DNA from: JAAYZB01 sp937958685
GTDB lineage: Bacteria > Bacillota_I > Bacilli_A > Izemoplasmatales > Hujiaoplasmataceae
DNA: 11,273 bases
Direction of reading: 5' to 3'
Assembly: GCA_036824265.1 (NCBI GenBank)
Contig: DAITAL010000038.1
Location: 1 to 11,273, forward strand
A program made the position numbers and the translations under genes. Under the pieces are notes generated by a model. It made no database searches. It was not told the DNA's origin and saw only the letters and a program-made list of their open reading frames with translations. Below, in pieces: positions 1-6,542 of this stretch. Numbering within the stretch: the stretch's first letter is position 1; each line of letters begins with the position of its first letter.

Positions 1-147
1 AAGGAAGTCACCCCGTTTCTATTGGGGAAAATCAACGAGATCACCCGTGGCAGAAGTCTGGAGGCCAATCGGCGGCTGGTATTGAACAATTGCGAACTGG
101 CAGCAAGACTGGCAATCGCCTATTTCAAGAAAAGGAAGGCAATATGA
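1..147 (+). CDS. psuG: Pseudouridine-5'-phosphate glycosidase, C-terminal fragment
   Basis: The window opens inside a reading frame in frame 1 that ends with TGA at 145-147. The 48 visible residues contain VTPFLLGKINEIT, GRSLEAN and LVLNNCELAARLAIA, which match the conserved C-terminal helix region of PsuG as I recall it (consensus like VTPFLL..I.ELTGGRSLEAN..L..NN..LAA.IA). PsuG is a cytosolic enzyme that reversibly splits pseudouridine 5'-phosphate into uracil and ribose 5-phosphate, recycling a modified nucleoside. Its catalytic residues lie upstream of the window and cannot be checked. The stop overlaps the next start as ATGA, so translation is probably coupled to the dCMP deaminase, another pyrimidine enzyme. 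Identification rests only on this short tail. Confidence 0.82.
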   Translation, partial: KEVTPFLLGKINEITRGRSLEANRRLVLNNCELAARLAIAYFKKRKAI

Positions 148-620
148 AGCGAACCGACTATATCAGCTGGGATGAGTACTTCATGGGCGTCGCCCAGTTA
201 TCGAGCATGCGCAGCAAAGACGACACCTCCCAGGTCGGCGCCTGCATCGTCAACCAGAAGAACCGGATCATCGGTATCGGCTACAACGGTTTTCCGATCG
301 GCTGCGACGATGATGCCTTTCCCTGGGAACGCGAGGGCGACTATCTGGACACGAAATACCCGTATGTCGTCCATGCCGAGCCGAATGCGATTCTCAACTC
401 CAGCGTCAGCCTCGACGGAGCCCGCCTGTATGTCACCCTGTTTCCCTGCAACGAGTGCGCCAAACTGATCATCCAGTCCGGTATCCGCGAAGTCATTTTC
501 CTCGATGACAAATACGAGGGCACCGACTCCGACAAAGCCGCAAAACGCCTGTTCACGGCCGCGGGAGTCATCCTTCGCAAACTGGAAAACTATCATCTGG
601 CGGTGACAAAAAATGAATGA
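144..620 (+). CDS. dCMP deaminase (ComEB-like, zinc-dependent)
   Basis: This 158-residue cytosolic enzyme is predicted to deaminate dCMP to dUMP, the substrate of thymidylate synthase. Zinc and catalytic motifs are intact: HAE at residues 77-79 (His ligand and proton-shuttling Glu) and PCNEC at 101-105 (two Cys ligands). The N-terminal stretch with SKDDTSQVGACIV and the GYNGFPIGCDD segment (about 47-57) are typical of dCMP deaminases rather than cytidine or tRNA-adenosine deaminases. I chose the ATG at 144 because AGGAAGG sits just upstream, the protein start MKRTDYISWDEYFM fits the family, and it gives the ATGA overlap with psuG; an in-frame ATG at 90 would lie deep inside psuG. The 3' end overlaps the next gene by 8 bases. 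Gene names vary in this family (comEB, dcd-like), so none is assigned. Confidence 0.93.
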   Translation: MKRTDYISWDEYFMGVAQLSSMRSKDDTSQVGACIVNQKNRIIGIGYNGFPIGCDDDAFPWEREGDYLDTKYPYVVHAEPNAILNSSVSLDGARLYVTLFPCNECAKLIIQSGIREVIFLDDKYEGTDSDKAAKRLFTAAGVILRKLENYHLAVTKNE

Positions 621-1665
621 ACTCGTCTTCCGGTACCGTCATGCGATCAAATACCTGTTCATCCCCTACCTTGTCTTGCTGTTTCTGCTGGTTTTTCCCA
701 TGGAGTACTATGTCCAAAGTCCAGGAGGACTTTCGGAAGTCGAGAAACTGATCGAGATCGAGTACAACGATAACAAGGAGATCAGCGGCACAATCTCGAC
801 AACTTTCGTCATGGGGATCCCCAGACCGACGATTTTCATGTTCCTGACCGGGTATTTCAACCGGTATGCCGATCTGATGGTGTTGCCTCCCAACTATCAG
901 ACATACACAAATCAGGAAATATCGCAAATCAGTTATCAGGACAAATTCATCTCGGTCAACGCCGCCATCATCGTCGCCTACGAGGCAATCAGTTCGATCA
1001 AACCGGAAATCGTGATCGATTACGCAGCCAAGACGATGGTTTTCGGCAAGGCCGCCTATCTTGACCATTACAACACCATCGCTTTCGGCGATGAGTTCAT
1101 TTCCTTCAAGGGCGACGGTGACGTGGTCGTCACCACAGTCGCCGCCATCGCCGGGGTTGCCACGACCGAGGGTCCCTATGATTTCACCTTCAAGAACGCC
1201 GCCGGCGAGAACTACACTGTCGCCATCGCCAAAAATGCGGAAACCGGCCTTTTCGGCGTCACCTTCAAGAACTATTACCTTGTCGACCAGGAGACGACCT
1301 ATCCGCGCTACCGGATGACCGATACGAACATCGGCGGACCATCGGGCGGCTTGCTGCAGACATTATCGATCTACAACATGCTCGCTGACGAGGACGTCAC
1401 CCGCGGCCTGAAAATCGCGGGAACGGGAACGATCAACTATGATGGATCAGTCGGTTACATCGGTGGCGTCAAGCAGAAGATCATCACCGCCCATGTCAAC
1501 AATGTCGACCTGTTTTTCATTCCCTATCTTGGCGATGTCAGTTACGATAACTATCTCGAAGCCGTCAACGTTTGCGAAGCCTATGGCATCGACCATGAAG
1601 GCTGGCTGATCCCCGTTGCCAGTTTTCAAGATGTGCTCGACCATCTCGAAGGGTTGGGTGATTGA
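613..1665 (+). CDS. Membrane-anchored Lon-domain (S16) protease, YlbL/SepM-like
   Basis: This protein of 350 residues has the YlbL/SepM layout. A short N-terminal part is followed by one transmembrane helix at about 13-30 and the sequence YYVQSPGG right after it, which resembles the family's membrane-exit segment. A poorly conserved, PDZ-like middle follows at about 130-215, with GDEFISFKGDG as the only reasonable PDZ echo. The C-terminal Lon proteolytic domain covers about 225-345. The catalytic dyad is visible: Ser244 in GPSGG and Lys287 in IGGVKQK, 43 residues apart, the same spacing as Ser679/Lys722 of E. coli Lon. There is no ATPase domain, so this is not Lon itself. Known relatives act outside the membrane, for example SepM, which trims a streptococcal competence peptide; the substrate here is unknown. 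The start overlaps the deaminase gene, with only a weak GGCGGTGA upstream. Confidence 0.88.
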   Translation: MNELVFRYRHAIKYLFIPYLVLLFLLVFPMEYYVQSPGGLSEVEKLIEIEYNDNKEISGTISTTFVMGIPRPTIFMFLTGYFNRYADLMVLPPNYQTYTNQEISQISYQDKFISVNAAIIVAYEAISSIKPEIVIDYAAKTMVFGKAAYLDHYNTIAFGDEFISFKGDGDVVVTTVAAIAGVATTEGPYDFTFKNAAGENYTVAIAKNAETGLFGVTFKNYYLVDQETTYPRYRMTDTNIGGPSGGLLQTLSIYNMLADEDVTRGLKIAGTGTINYDGSVGYIGGVKQKIITAHVNNVDLFFIPYLGDVSYDNYLEAVNVCEAYGIDHEGWLIPVASFQDVLDHLEGLGD

Positions 1666-1666
1666 A

Positions 1667-2035
1667 ATGAGGAAGTTCATTGCCAATTGGCGCGAGTTGC
1701 GCCAAGAATTCGGGATCCGTTCGCTGCTCGACGCCTTCCTTGGCGCTTTCATCTTCGGTCTGATCGTGATGGCGCCGGTCTATATCATCCTGATTCAGCT
1801 GTTGATCGTTTTCATGTACAAGGTCAACACCATGACGATTCTCTTGATCGTCGCGACCATCTTTTTCAATACGCTCATCTATCATCTGCTGAAACAGGCG
1901 CTCCGGGCGAAAAAGCCCGAAGCGACCATGCTGGTCGGCAAAGTGCTGAATCCGTTGCTGATCGCCGACAACATGTTCCTGCTTGTGGCGGGGCTCATCA
2001 TCCTGTTTGTGTTCGTGCCGCTATGGCTCGTATAG
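1667..2035 (+). CDS. Uncharacterised three-helix membrane protein
   Basis: I do not recognise this 122-residue protein. It begins with a short basic, amphipathic segment (MRKFIANWRELRQEF) and then shows three hydrophobic stretches at about 22-48, 55-75 and 98-120. A lysine/arginine-rich loop at about 77-92 (LRAKKPEA) would face the cytoplasm under the positive-inside rule, and the chain ends at once after the last helix (VPLWLV). The ATG at 1667 is preferred over one at 1616 because it begins one base after the protease stop and avoids a 50-base overlap. The ribosome-binding site is weak (GGGTTGGGTG), suggesting coupling to upstream translation. It sits between a membrane protease and lspA, so a role in envelope protein handling is conceivable, but that is only inference from position. 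Confidence 0.8.
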   Translation: MRKFIANWRELRQEFGIRSLLDAFLGAFIFGLIVMAPVYIILIQLLIVFMYKVNTMTILLIVATIFFNTLIYHLLKQALRAKKPEATMLVGKVLNPLLIADNMFLLVAGLIILFVFVPLWLV

Positions 2036-2048
2036 GACGGAGGGTGCT

Positions 2049-2537
2049 ATGTTATTTTGGCTGATCCTTCTGGTGCTGCTCGTCGCCATCGACCAACTGA
2101 CGAAATTTTGGGTCGTCAGCACTTTTGCGGCGATAGGAGACACGCTACCCGTTATCGACGGCTTTTTCCACTTCACGTATTCGCGTAACCCGGGGGCCGT
2201 CTTCGGCATTGGTGGCGATCATGGGTTCGCGTTGTATTTTTTCATCGCCGTTTTCATCGTCGCCATCGCCGTTTTCGGCTACATGTTCTGGAAGAATGAC
2301 TTCCGGGACAAGCGCAGACTCCTCTTTTCGATAGCCATCACGCTGCTCATTGCCGGAGCGATCGGCAACACCATCGACAGAATCTTCCAGTATGATCACC
2401 GCGTCGTCGATTTCATCGATTTTCGGGGGATCTGGCCTTTCATTTTCAATGTTGCGGACATGTGCCTGAGCGTTGGCTTGACGGCATTCCTGATCGATAG
2501 TTTCTTTCTCGAACCGAAGCGGAGGGTCAAGGCATGA
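2049..2537 (+). CDS. lspA: Lipoprotein signal peptidase (signal peptidase II)
   Basis: LspA is an aspartyl protease of the cytoplasmic membrane that cuts the signal peptide from prolipoproteins ahead of the lipidated cysteine. The 162 residues have the expected four-helix layout and all family boxes: DQLTK at 15-19, RNPGAVFGI at 46-54, GAIGNTIDR at 103-111, VVDF at 119-122 and FNVAD at 133-137. The catalytic pair should be Asp121 and Asp137. The length matches the family norm of about 150-170. The ATG at 2049 follows a good GGAGGGTG ribosome-binding site; an upstream in-frame ATG at 1983 lies within the preceding gene and is unlikely. The end overlaps the next gene as ATGA. The lspA-rluD order is common in Bacillus-type bacteria. 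Confidence 0.97.
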   Translation: MLFWLILLVLLVAIDQLTKFWVVSTFAAIGDTLPVIDGFFHFTYSRNPGAVFGIGGDHGFALYFFIAVFIVAIAVFGYMFWKNDFRDKRRLLFSIAITLLIAGAIGNTIDRIFQYDHRVVDFIDFRGIWPFIFNVADMCLSVGLTAFLIDSFFLEPKRRVKA

Positions 2538-3457
2538 CGCCACTTCAAGAAAGCGCCTTCGAATACGTTGTCCAAGGTGGCGACGCGTGCGAGCGCATCG
2601 ACAAATTCCTCGCCACCCTGGTCGGCGAGTATTCACGGACGACCTTTCAAAAAATGATGGATGCCGGCTTGGTCCGCGTGAACGGACACCCGGTGAAAGC
2701 CAGTTACAAAGTCAGGCCCAATGACCATTTGGAGTATGACGAGCTGCCGCTTTCCCAGCTGGATGTGGCTCCCGAGGACATTCCCCTGGATATCGTCTTT
2801 GAAGATGAGGACGTATTGGTCGTGAACAAACCTTCGGGGATGGTCGTCCATCCCGCTCCGGGGCATTACACCGGCACGCTCGTGAACGCCCTCATTTTCC
2901 ATTTTGCATCGCTAGCGCGCGGTTCGGCGGACTTTCGTCCGGGAATCGTACATCGCATCGACAAGGATACCAGCGGGCTCCTGATGGTCGCAAAAACCGA
3001 CTTCGCCCACCAACGGCTCCAGCAAGAACTTAAAAACAGGGCGACAAAGCGGATCTACATCGCCTTGCTTGATGGACTGATCCTCAACGAAGCGGGCGTC
3101 GTGGATGCGCCGATCGGGAGAGACAAGACCGATCGCAAGCGGATGGCGGTCTGTGAGACCGGCAAGCCCGCAATCACCCATTTCCAGGTCAAGGAACGCT
3201 TTGCGGACGACACTTTGGTCGAATGCCGGCTCGAAACCGGAAGAACCCATCAGATTCGCGTGCACATGGCCTATATCGGCCATCCGCTATATGGCGATTC
3301 TGTCTATGGACGCAAGAAGCAGCGCGACCCCTTCGGCCAGTATCTGCATGCACAGACACTGGGATTCACGCACCCGCGAACGGAAGCCTGGTTGGAATTC
3401 AATGTCCCGCTTCCGCAGGAATTCACCGAAAGACTTCAGTTCTTACGGGAACAATGA
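2534..3457 (+). CDS. rluD: RluD/YlyB-family 23S rRNA pseudouridine synthase
   Basis: The 307-residue protein should convert specific uridines of large-subunit rRNA to pseudouridine. An S4 RNA-binding domain lies at about 18-66 (ERIDKFLA, then LVRVNGHPVKASYKV). The catalytic domain follows, with HRIDKDTSGLLMVAKT beginning at residue 140; Asp143 in RIDKDTSG is the nucleophile of the RluA/RluD class. The later segment GRTHQIRVHMAYIGHPLYGD is the family's conserved RNA-contact motif. E. coli RluD modifies helix 69 of 23S rRNA, but the target of this protein cannot be read from sequence, so the symbol is by family. The start overlaps the lspA stop by four bases (ATGA). A hairpin terminator begins at its own stop codon, making it the last gene of the operon. 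Confidence 0.94.
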   Translation: MTPLQESAFEYVVQGGDACERIDKFLATLVGEYSRTTFQKMMDAGLVRVNGHPVKASYKVRPNDHLEYDELPLSQLDVAPEDIPLDIVFEDEDVLVVNKPSGMVVHPAPGHYTGTLVNALIFHFASLARGSADFRPGIVHRIDKDTSGLLMVAKTDFAHQRLQQELKNRATKRIYIALLDGLILNEAGVVDAPIGRDKTDRKRMAVCETGKPAITHFQVKERFADDTLVECRLETGRTHQIRVHMAYIGHPLYGDSVYGRKKQRDPFGQYLHAQTLGFTHPRTEAWLEFNVPLPQEFTERLQFLREQ

Positions 3458-3476
3458 CCGCTTTGGCGGTTTTTTT
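3457..3476 (+). terminator. Rho-independent terminator after rluD
   Basis: ACCGC at 3457-3461 pairs with GCGGT at 3466-3470 around a four-base loop, followed by seven T residues (3470-3476). The first stem base is the last base of the rluD stop codon. The stem is only five base pairs, so efficiency may be modest. It separates the rluD operon from the tetR promoter nine bases downstream. Confidence 0.75.
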
Positions 3477-3485
3477 CTTATGTTA

Positions 3486-3514
3486 TTGACTTAATGTCAT
3501 TCAGGGATTATAAT
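3486..3514 (+). promoter_or_regulatory. Promoter of the tetR-ABC operon (sigma-A type)
   Basis: A TTGACT -35 box (3486-3491) and a perfect TATAAT -10 box (3509-3514) are separated by exactly 17 bases. This is the best housekeeping promoter in the window. Transcription should start near 3520-3522, inside the inverted repeat that follows. It lies just past the rluD terminator. Confidence 0.87.
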
Positions 3515-3518
3515 GATA

Positions 3519-3534
3519 GTGACCATGTGGTCAC
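3519..3534. promoter_or_regulatory. Palindromic operator candidate for the TetR regulator
   Basis: GTGACCATGTGGTCAC is a perfect inverted repeat with 7-base arms and a 2-base centre. It lies four bases after the -10 box and covers the predicted transcription start, directly before the ribosome-binding site of tetR. TetR-family proteins usually bind such palindromes as dimers and repress their own operon, so autorepression is the simplest reading. Binding by this particular protein is inference. Confidence 0.72.
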
Positions 3535-3542
3535 GGAGGCTG

Positions 3543-4142
3543 ATGTCATTGGGTAACGCCACAACGATCAGGGAGAAGATTCTGGAAGCCGCAATCGCTG
3601 AATTCGGCTACCATGGTTACCGGAGCGCCTCGACGAACAAAATCCATCTTGCCGCGGGCGTTTCCAAAGGTGCTGTTTTCAAGATGTTCAAATCCAAAGC
3701 GGAACTGTTTTACCAGGCATTCGCGCGGGCACTGGATGAGATGCTTGCGGCTTTGGACAATGAAAAACCCGATAACTCCGTCGACGCTTTCGACAAGATC
3801 ATGGCCCTAACGTTCTGGAAGATGGACTATGCCCAGAAATATCCTGAGGCTACCAAAGTCATGCTCGAGGCGATCTCCAATCCGCCGCCAAGCGTCCGCG
3901 AGCGGATTTTCCAGCATGTCGAGGCGCTCAAGCGACTTTCGATCAAGACGTTCTTCACAGATATCCCGATGGAAAACATCAGACCCGAATTCTCCCGGGA
4001 GGACGTCATGAAATACCTGGAGATAGCGATTTCCGGTATTCAGGCAACCTATTTAAACCAACCGTTGACGTTGGAATACATGACATCGATAAAAGAGGAA
4101 AGCATCAACTATATAAAGACAGTTTTGAGAGGGATGGAGTAA
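3543..4142 (+). CDS. TetR/AcrR-family transcriptional regulator
   Basis: The protein (199 residues from the ATG at 3543) has a TetR N-terminal DNA-binding domain at about 8-55. The family pattern is clear: ILEAAIAEFGYHGYRSAST, then KIHLAAGVSKGAVFKMFKSKAELF, with the helix-turn-helix at about 28-50. The helical C-terminal half, which would bind ligand and dimerise, has no recognisable specificity signature. An upstream in-frame ATG at 3513 overlaps the -10 box and cannot be the start. GGAGG at 3535-3539 is only three bases from the ATG at 3543 but nine from an in-frame TTG at 3549, so the true start could be that TTG. The gene is first in the ABC exporter operon, four bases from the ATPase gene, so it probably represses the cassette. 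Confidence 0.92.
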   Translation: MSLGNATTIREKILEAAIAEFGYHGYRSASTNKIHLAAGVSKGAVFKMFKSKAELFYQAFARALDEMLAALDNEKPDNSVDAFDKIMALTFWKMDYAQKYPEATKVMLEAISNPPPSVRERIFQHVEALKRLSIKTFFTDIPMENIRPEFSREDVMKYLEIAISGIQATYLNQPLTLEYMTSIKEESINYIKTVLRGME

Positions 4143-4146
4143 AAGC

Positions 4147-5010
4147 ATGGGAAAAGTGTTTGAAGTCAGGGATCTGCGGTTTCGCTATCCCAAAGGCGCC
4201 AAAGACGTCATCAATGGCATCTCCTTCGCGGTCGAGGAAGGCACCGTTTTCGGTCTGCTCGGCCCCAGCGGAGCCGGGAAATCGACGACACAGAGGATTC
4301 TCACCAAAATCCTAAGCAACTACCAAGGTGAGATCAAGTATTGGGGCAAGGATCTCAGCGCTTTCTCCAAGGCCTTCTACGAGGATGTCGGCGTCGGCTT
4401 TGAGATGCCGGTCCATTTCAACAAGCTCTCCGCCCAGGAGAATCTCGACTATTTCGCCAGTCTGTACAAGCGGAACATCGACTACCGGGAACTCTTGACG
4501 CGTTTTGGACTGTTTGAAGCCCGCAAGCAGATGGTCGGGGAGTTTTCCAAAGGGATGAAGGTCAGGCTGAATTTCATCCGCGCCCTGCTCAACGACCCGC
4601 AGGTTCTATTTTTGGACGAGCCAACGGCCGGACTCGATCCCAAGAACGCCAAGATCATCAAGGAAGCGATCTTGGAATACAAGCGCGCCGGCAAGACCAT
4701 CTTCATCACGACACACCTGATGGGCGATGTCGAGCAACTATGCGATACCGTGGTGTTTATGAACAACGGCGTCATCACGGAGACAAGCACCGTCAGGGAT
4801 CTCAAACTGAAGTACGGCAAGAAGGAATTGAACATCGAGTATCATGAAGCGGGAAAGTTGACTGCGCGTTCGTTTCCATTGGGTGGTATCGGGAAGAATC
4901 GCGAATTTCTGGATTTGATTGCGACCAAAGAACTCGAAACAATCCATAGCGGCGAAACCACGCTGGAAGATATCTTCATCAAAGTGACGGGTGAAAGCGA
5001 ACATGATTAA
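4147..5010 (+). CDS. ABC transporter ATP-binding protein (ABC-2 drug-export type)
   Basis: This 287-residue cytoplasmic ATPase should power the two membrane proteins encoded next. Walker A is GPSGAGKST at 39-47. The signature is FSKGM at 133-137 in place of LSGGQ. Walker B is VLFLDEPTAGLDP from 153, with catalytic Glu158, and the switch histidine is His190 (ITTH). The usual Q-loop glutamine seems to be Glu86 in VGVGFEMPVHF, a variation I associate with exporters of the Firmicute drug-efflux/fluoroquinolone-export type. About 60 residues beyond the nucleotide-binding core form a C-terminal tail, as is common in ABC-2 exporters. GGAGT lies six bases before the start. The 3' end overlaps the first permease by 8 bases. 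The substrate is unknown. Confidence 0.93.
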   Translation: MGKVFEVRDLRFRYPKGAKDVINGISFAVEEGTVFGLLGPSGAGKSTTQRILTKILSNYQGEIKYWGKDLSAFSKAFYEDVGVGFEMPVHFNKLSAQENLDYFASLYKRNIDYRELLTRFGLFEARKQMVGEFSKGMKVRLNFIRALLNDPQVLFLDEPTAGLDPKNAKIIKEAILEYKRAGKTIFITTHLMGDVEQLCDTVVFMNNGVITETSTVRDLKLKYGKKELNIEYHEAGKLTARSFPLGGIGKNREFLDLIATKELETIHSGETTLEDIFIKVTGESEHD

Positions 5011-5719
5011 GCTATTTCACTTGTTCAAGAGCGAAATCATTCGGCTCATTAAATACAAGATTTTCTTTTTTGGGTTGCTTGTGTCAATTATCTGGGCTGT
5101 CATCATCGCGCTCGCCGATGTCCAGTCCGTCGTGGGGCTGGTGCCATACCTCGTCCTGATGGATACCGGGATGATGAGCATCATCCTTCTCGCTGCCTCA
5201 TTCTACTACGAGAAACAGGAAGGTACGATGCAAAGCATGCTAGTCACACCAGTCAGATTATCGACGATACTGCTGATCAAGGTTGCGGCAATGGTCTTCA
5301 TGGGCATCGTTTCCTTCGTTGTTGTCGTCGGAACGGCACTGGTCTTTCATGATTTTGACATCAGAATCCTGCCGTTTTTGGGGGCATGCATGCTCGCGGT
5401 GCTGGCACACACGGCCATCGGTTATGTCTTGACACTGCACTCCAAAGACTTTCTGTCACTGCTAGTCAAGTACATGGGAGTCGCGCTCCTGTTCTTCGCT
5501 CCGACCTTGCTGGTCGCCCTCGGTGTCTTCAGCGGTGATTGGGAACTTCTTGGCCTGCTCAGTCCGACGTATGCCGCACAAAAACTCTTCGCCATGGCCT
5601 TGGGCGAAATCGATCAAGCAACATTGTGGATCTCGGTAACCTATCTGGCTTTGATCCCGGCGCTTCTCTATCCGTTAGTGATCCTCAAGCGTTATGAGAT
5701 CGTCGCCATGGAGGGATGA
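5003..5719 (+). CDS. ABC-2-type exporter permease, first subunit
   Basis: This membrane protein of 238 residues has about six hydrophobic helices (near 19-39, 45-68, 90-112, 122-143, 154-175 and 209-229). The cytoplasmic loop after helix 2 carries YEKQEGTMQSMLVTP, the loop motif typical of ABC-2 permeases, where it contacts the ATPase. The ATG at 5003 is preferred, giving an 8-base overlap with the ATPase gene and a GGGTGA-like ribosome-binding site; a GTG at 4991 in the same frame is possible. Together with the ATPase and the second permease it should form a heteromeric exporter. The organisation resembles drug and fluoroquinolone export systems, but the substrate cannot be assigned. Confidence 0.9.
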   Translation: MIKLFHLFKSEIIRLIKYKIFFFGLLVSIIWAVIIALADVQSVVGLVPYLVLMDTGMMSIILLAASFYYEKQEGTMQSMLVTPVRLSTILLIKVAAMVFMGIVSFVVVVGTALVFHDFDIRILPFLGACMLAVLAHTAIGYVLTLHSKDFLSLLVKYMGVALLFFAPTLLVALGVFSGDWELLGLLSPTYAAQKLFAMALGEIDQATLWISVTYLALIPALLYPLVILKRYEIVAMEG

Positions 5720-5720
5720 C

Positions 5721-6527
5721 ATGAAGAAGTATATCGGTCTTCTCGGCTACGAACTGAAAACGATCTTCAAGGGTTCGTTGAACCTGTTCATGGTCTTCTA
5801 TCCCTTTTTGATGCTTTTTCTGATCGGTTACCTGATGCCGGCGATCGTCCACAAAACCACCGCCGCCGACTCCAATGCGGCTGCCATCACGCTTCTTGTC
5901 GGCTTTGCCGTCATCGCCGCGATGGGCGGTTTCATCAGCGGGGCGCTGCTCGGGTTTTCGCTTTTGGAAAACAAGGATGAGAACACCCTGCAGAACATCG
6001 CCGTCACCCCGATCACCATTTCCGGCTATGCCGTCTTCAAGACAATCTACTGCTTTGCGCTGTCGTTCCTCGGTGACTTGATTCTCTTGGGCGGGTTGAA
6101 ACTGTTCGCGTCGGAAGCGTTCACAATCAATTACGGCGGGATTTCGATCGGCCTCTTGGACAATCTCCAATGGCTCCACATCGTTGTTTTCTCTGCGGCG
6201 TCCGGGCTGATCGTGCCGACGTTTGCGATGCTGATCGCCTCGATGGCGAAAAACAAGATCGAGGGGTTTGCCTTCATGAAATCCAGCGGCCTGGTGATCA
6301 TGCTGCCTTTGCTCACGCTCCTGCCCGCATTTCAAGACTGGAAGCAATATCTGCTGGGGGTGGTACCGAATTTCTGGACGATCAAACCGATCTTGAACCT
6401 GGCGCTTTCCTCTCAGGAGGCAAGCAACTTGAATTTCTACCTGTACATGCTGATCGGTTCGGGATACATGATCGTTCTCGCACTCCTCTGTTATCGCCTG
6501 TTTCTTAAAAAAGCCTATCTAAAGTAG
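5721..6527 (+). CDS. ABC-2-type exporter permease, second subunit
   Basis: This protein of 268 residues has about six membrane helices (near 19-40, 53-80, 105-126, 150-173, 187-203 and 240-262). LENKDENTLQNIAVTPI at about 82-98 is the same cytoplasmic loop motif as in the first permease, so the two are distant paralogues that probably pair as a heterodimer. The loop between helices 1 and 2 is polar and likely extracellular. The ATG at 5721 follows the preceding stop by one base and has a GGAGGGATGAC ribosome-binding site inside the end of the upstream gene. An in-frame ATG at 5694 would overlap the previous gene and is disfavoured. Nothing looks truncated. Confidence 0.9.
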   Translation: MKKYIGLLGYELKTIFKGSLNLFMVFYPFLMLFLIGYLMPAIVHKTTAADSNAAAITLLVGFAVIAAMGGFISGALLGFSLLENKDENTLQNIAVTPITISGYAVFKTIYCFALSFLGDLILLGGLKLFASEAFTINYGGISIGLLDNLQWLHIVVFSAASGLIVPTFAMLIASMAKNKIEGFAFMKSSGLVIMLPLLTLLPAFQDWKQYLLGVVPNFWTIKPILNLALSSQEASNLNFYLYMLIGSGYMIVLALLCYRLFLKKAYLK

Positions 6528-6542
6528 AAAGGAGGAACCAAC

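Noticed and set aside
3541..3550. Direct repeat of ATGTCATT near 3494-3501 and 3543-3550, as a regulator site
   Set aside because: One copy includes the tetR start codon and the repeat is only eight bases, so coincidence is the simpler reading; the 16-base palindrome is the stronger operator candidate.
5685..6347. Open frame of about 220 codons on the minus strand opposite the second permease
   Set aside because: The translation is rich in R, E, Q, D and H with no domain, which is the expected antisense image of hydrophobic membrane-helix codons.
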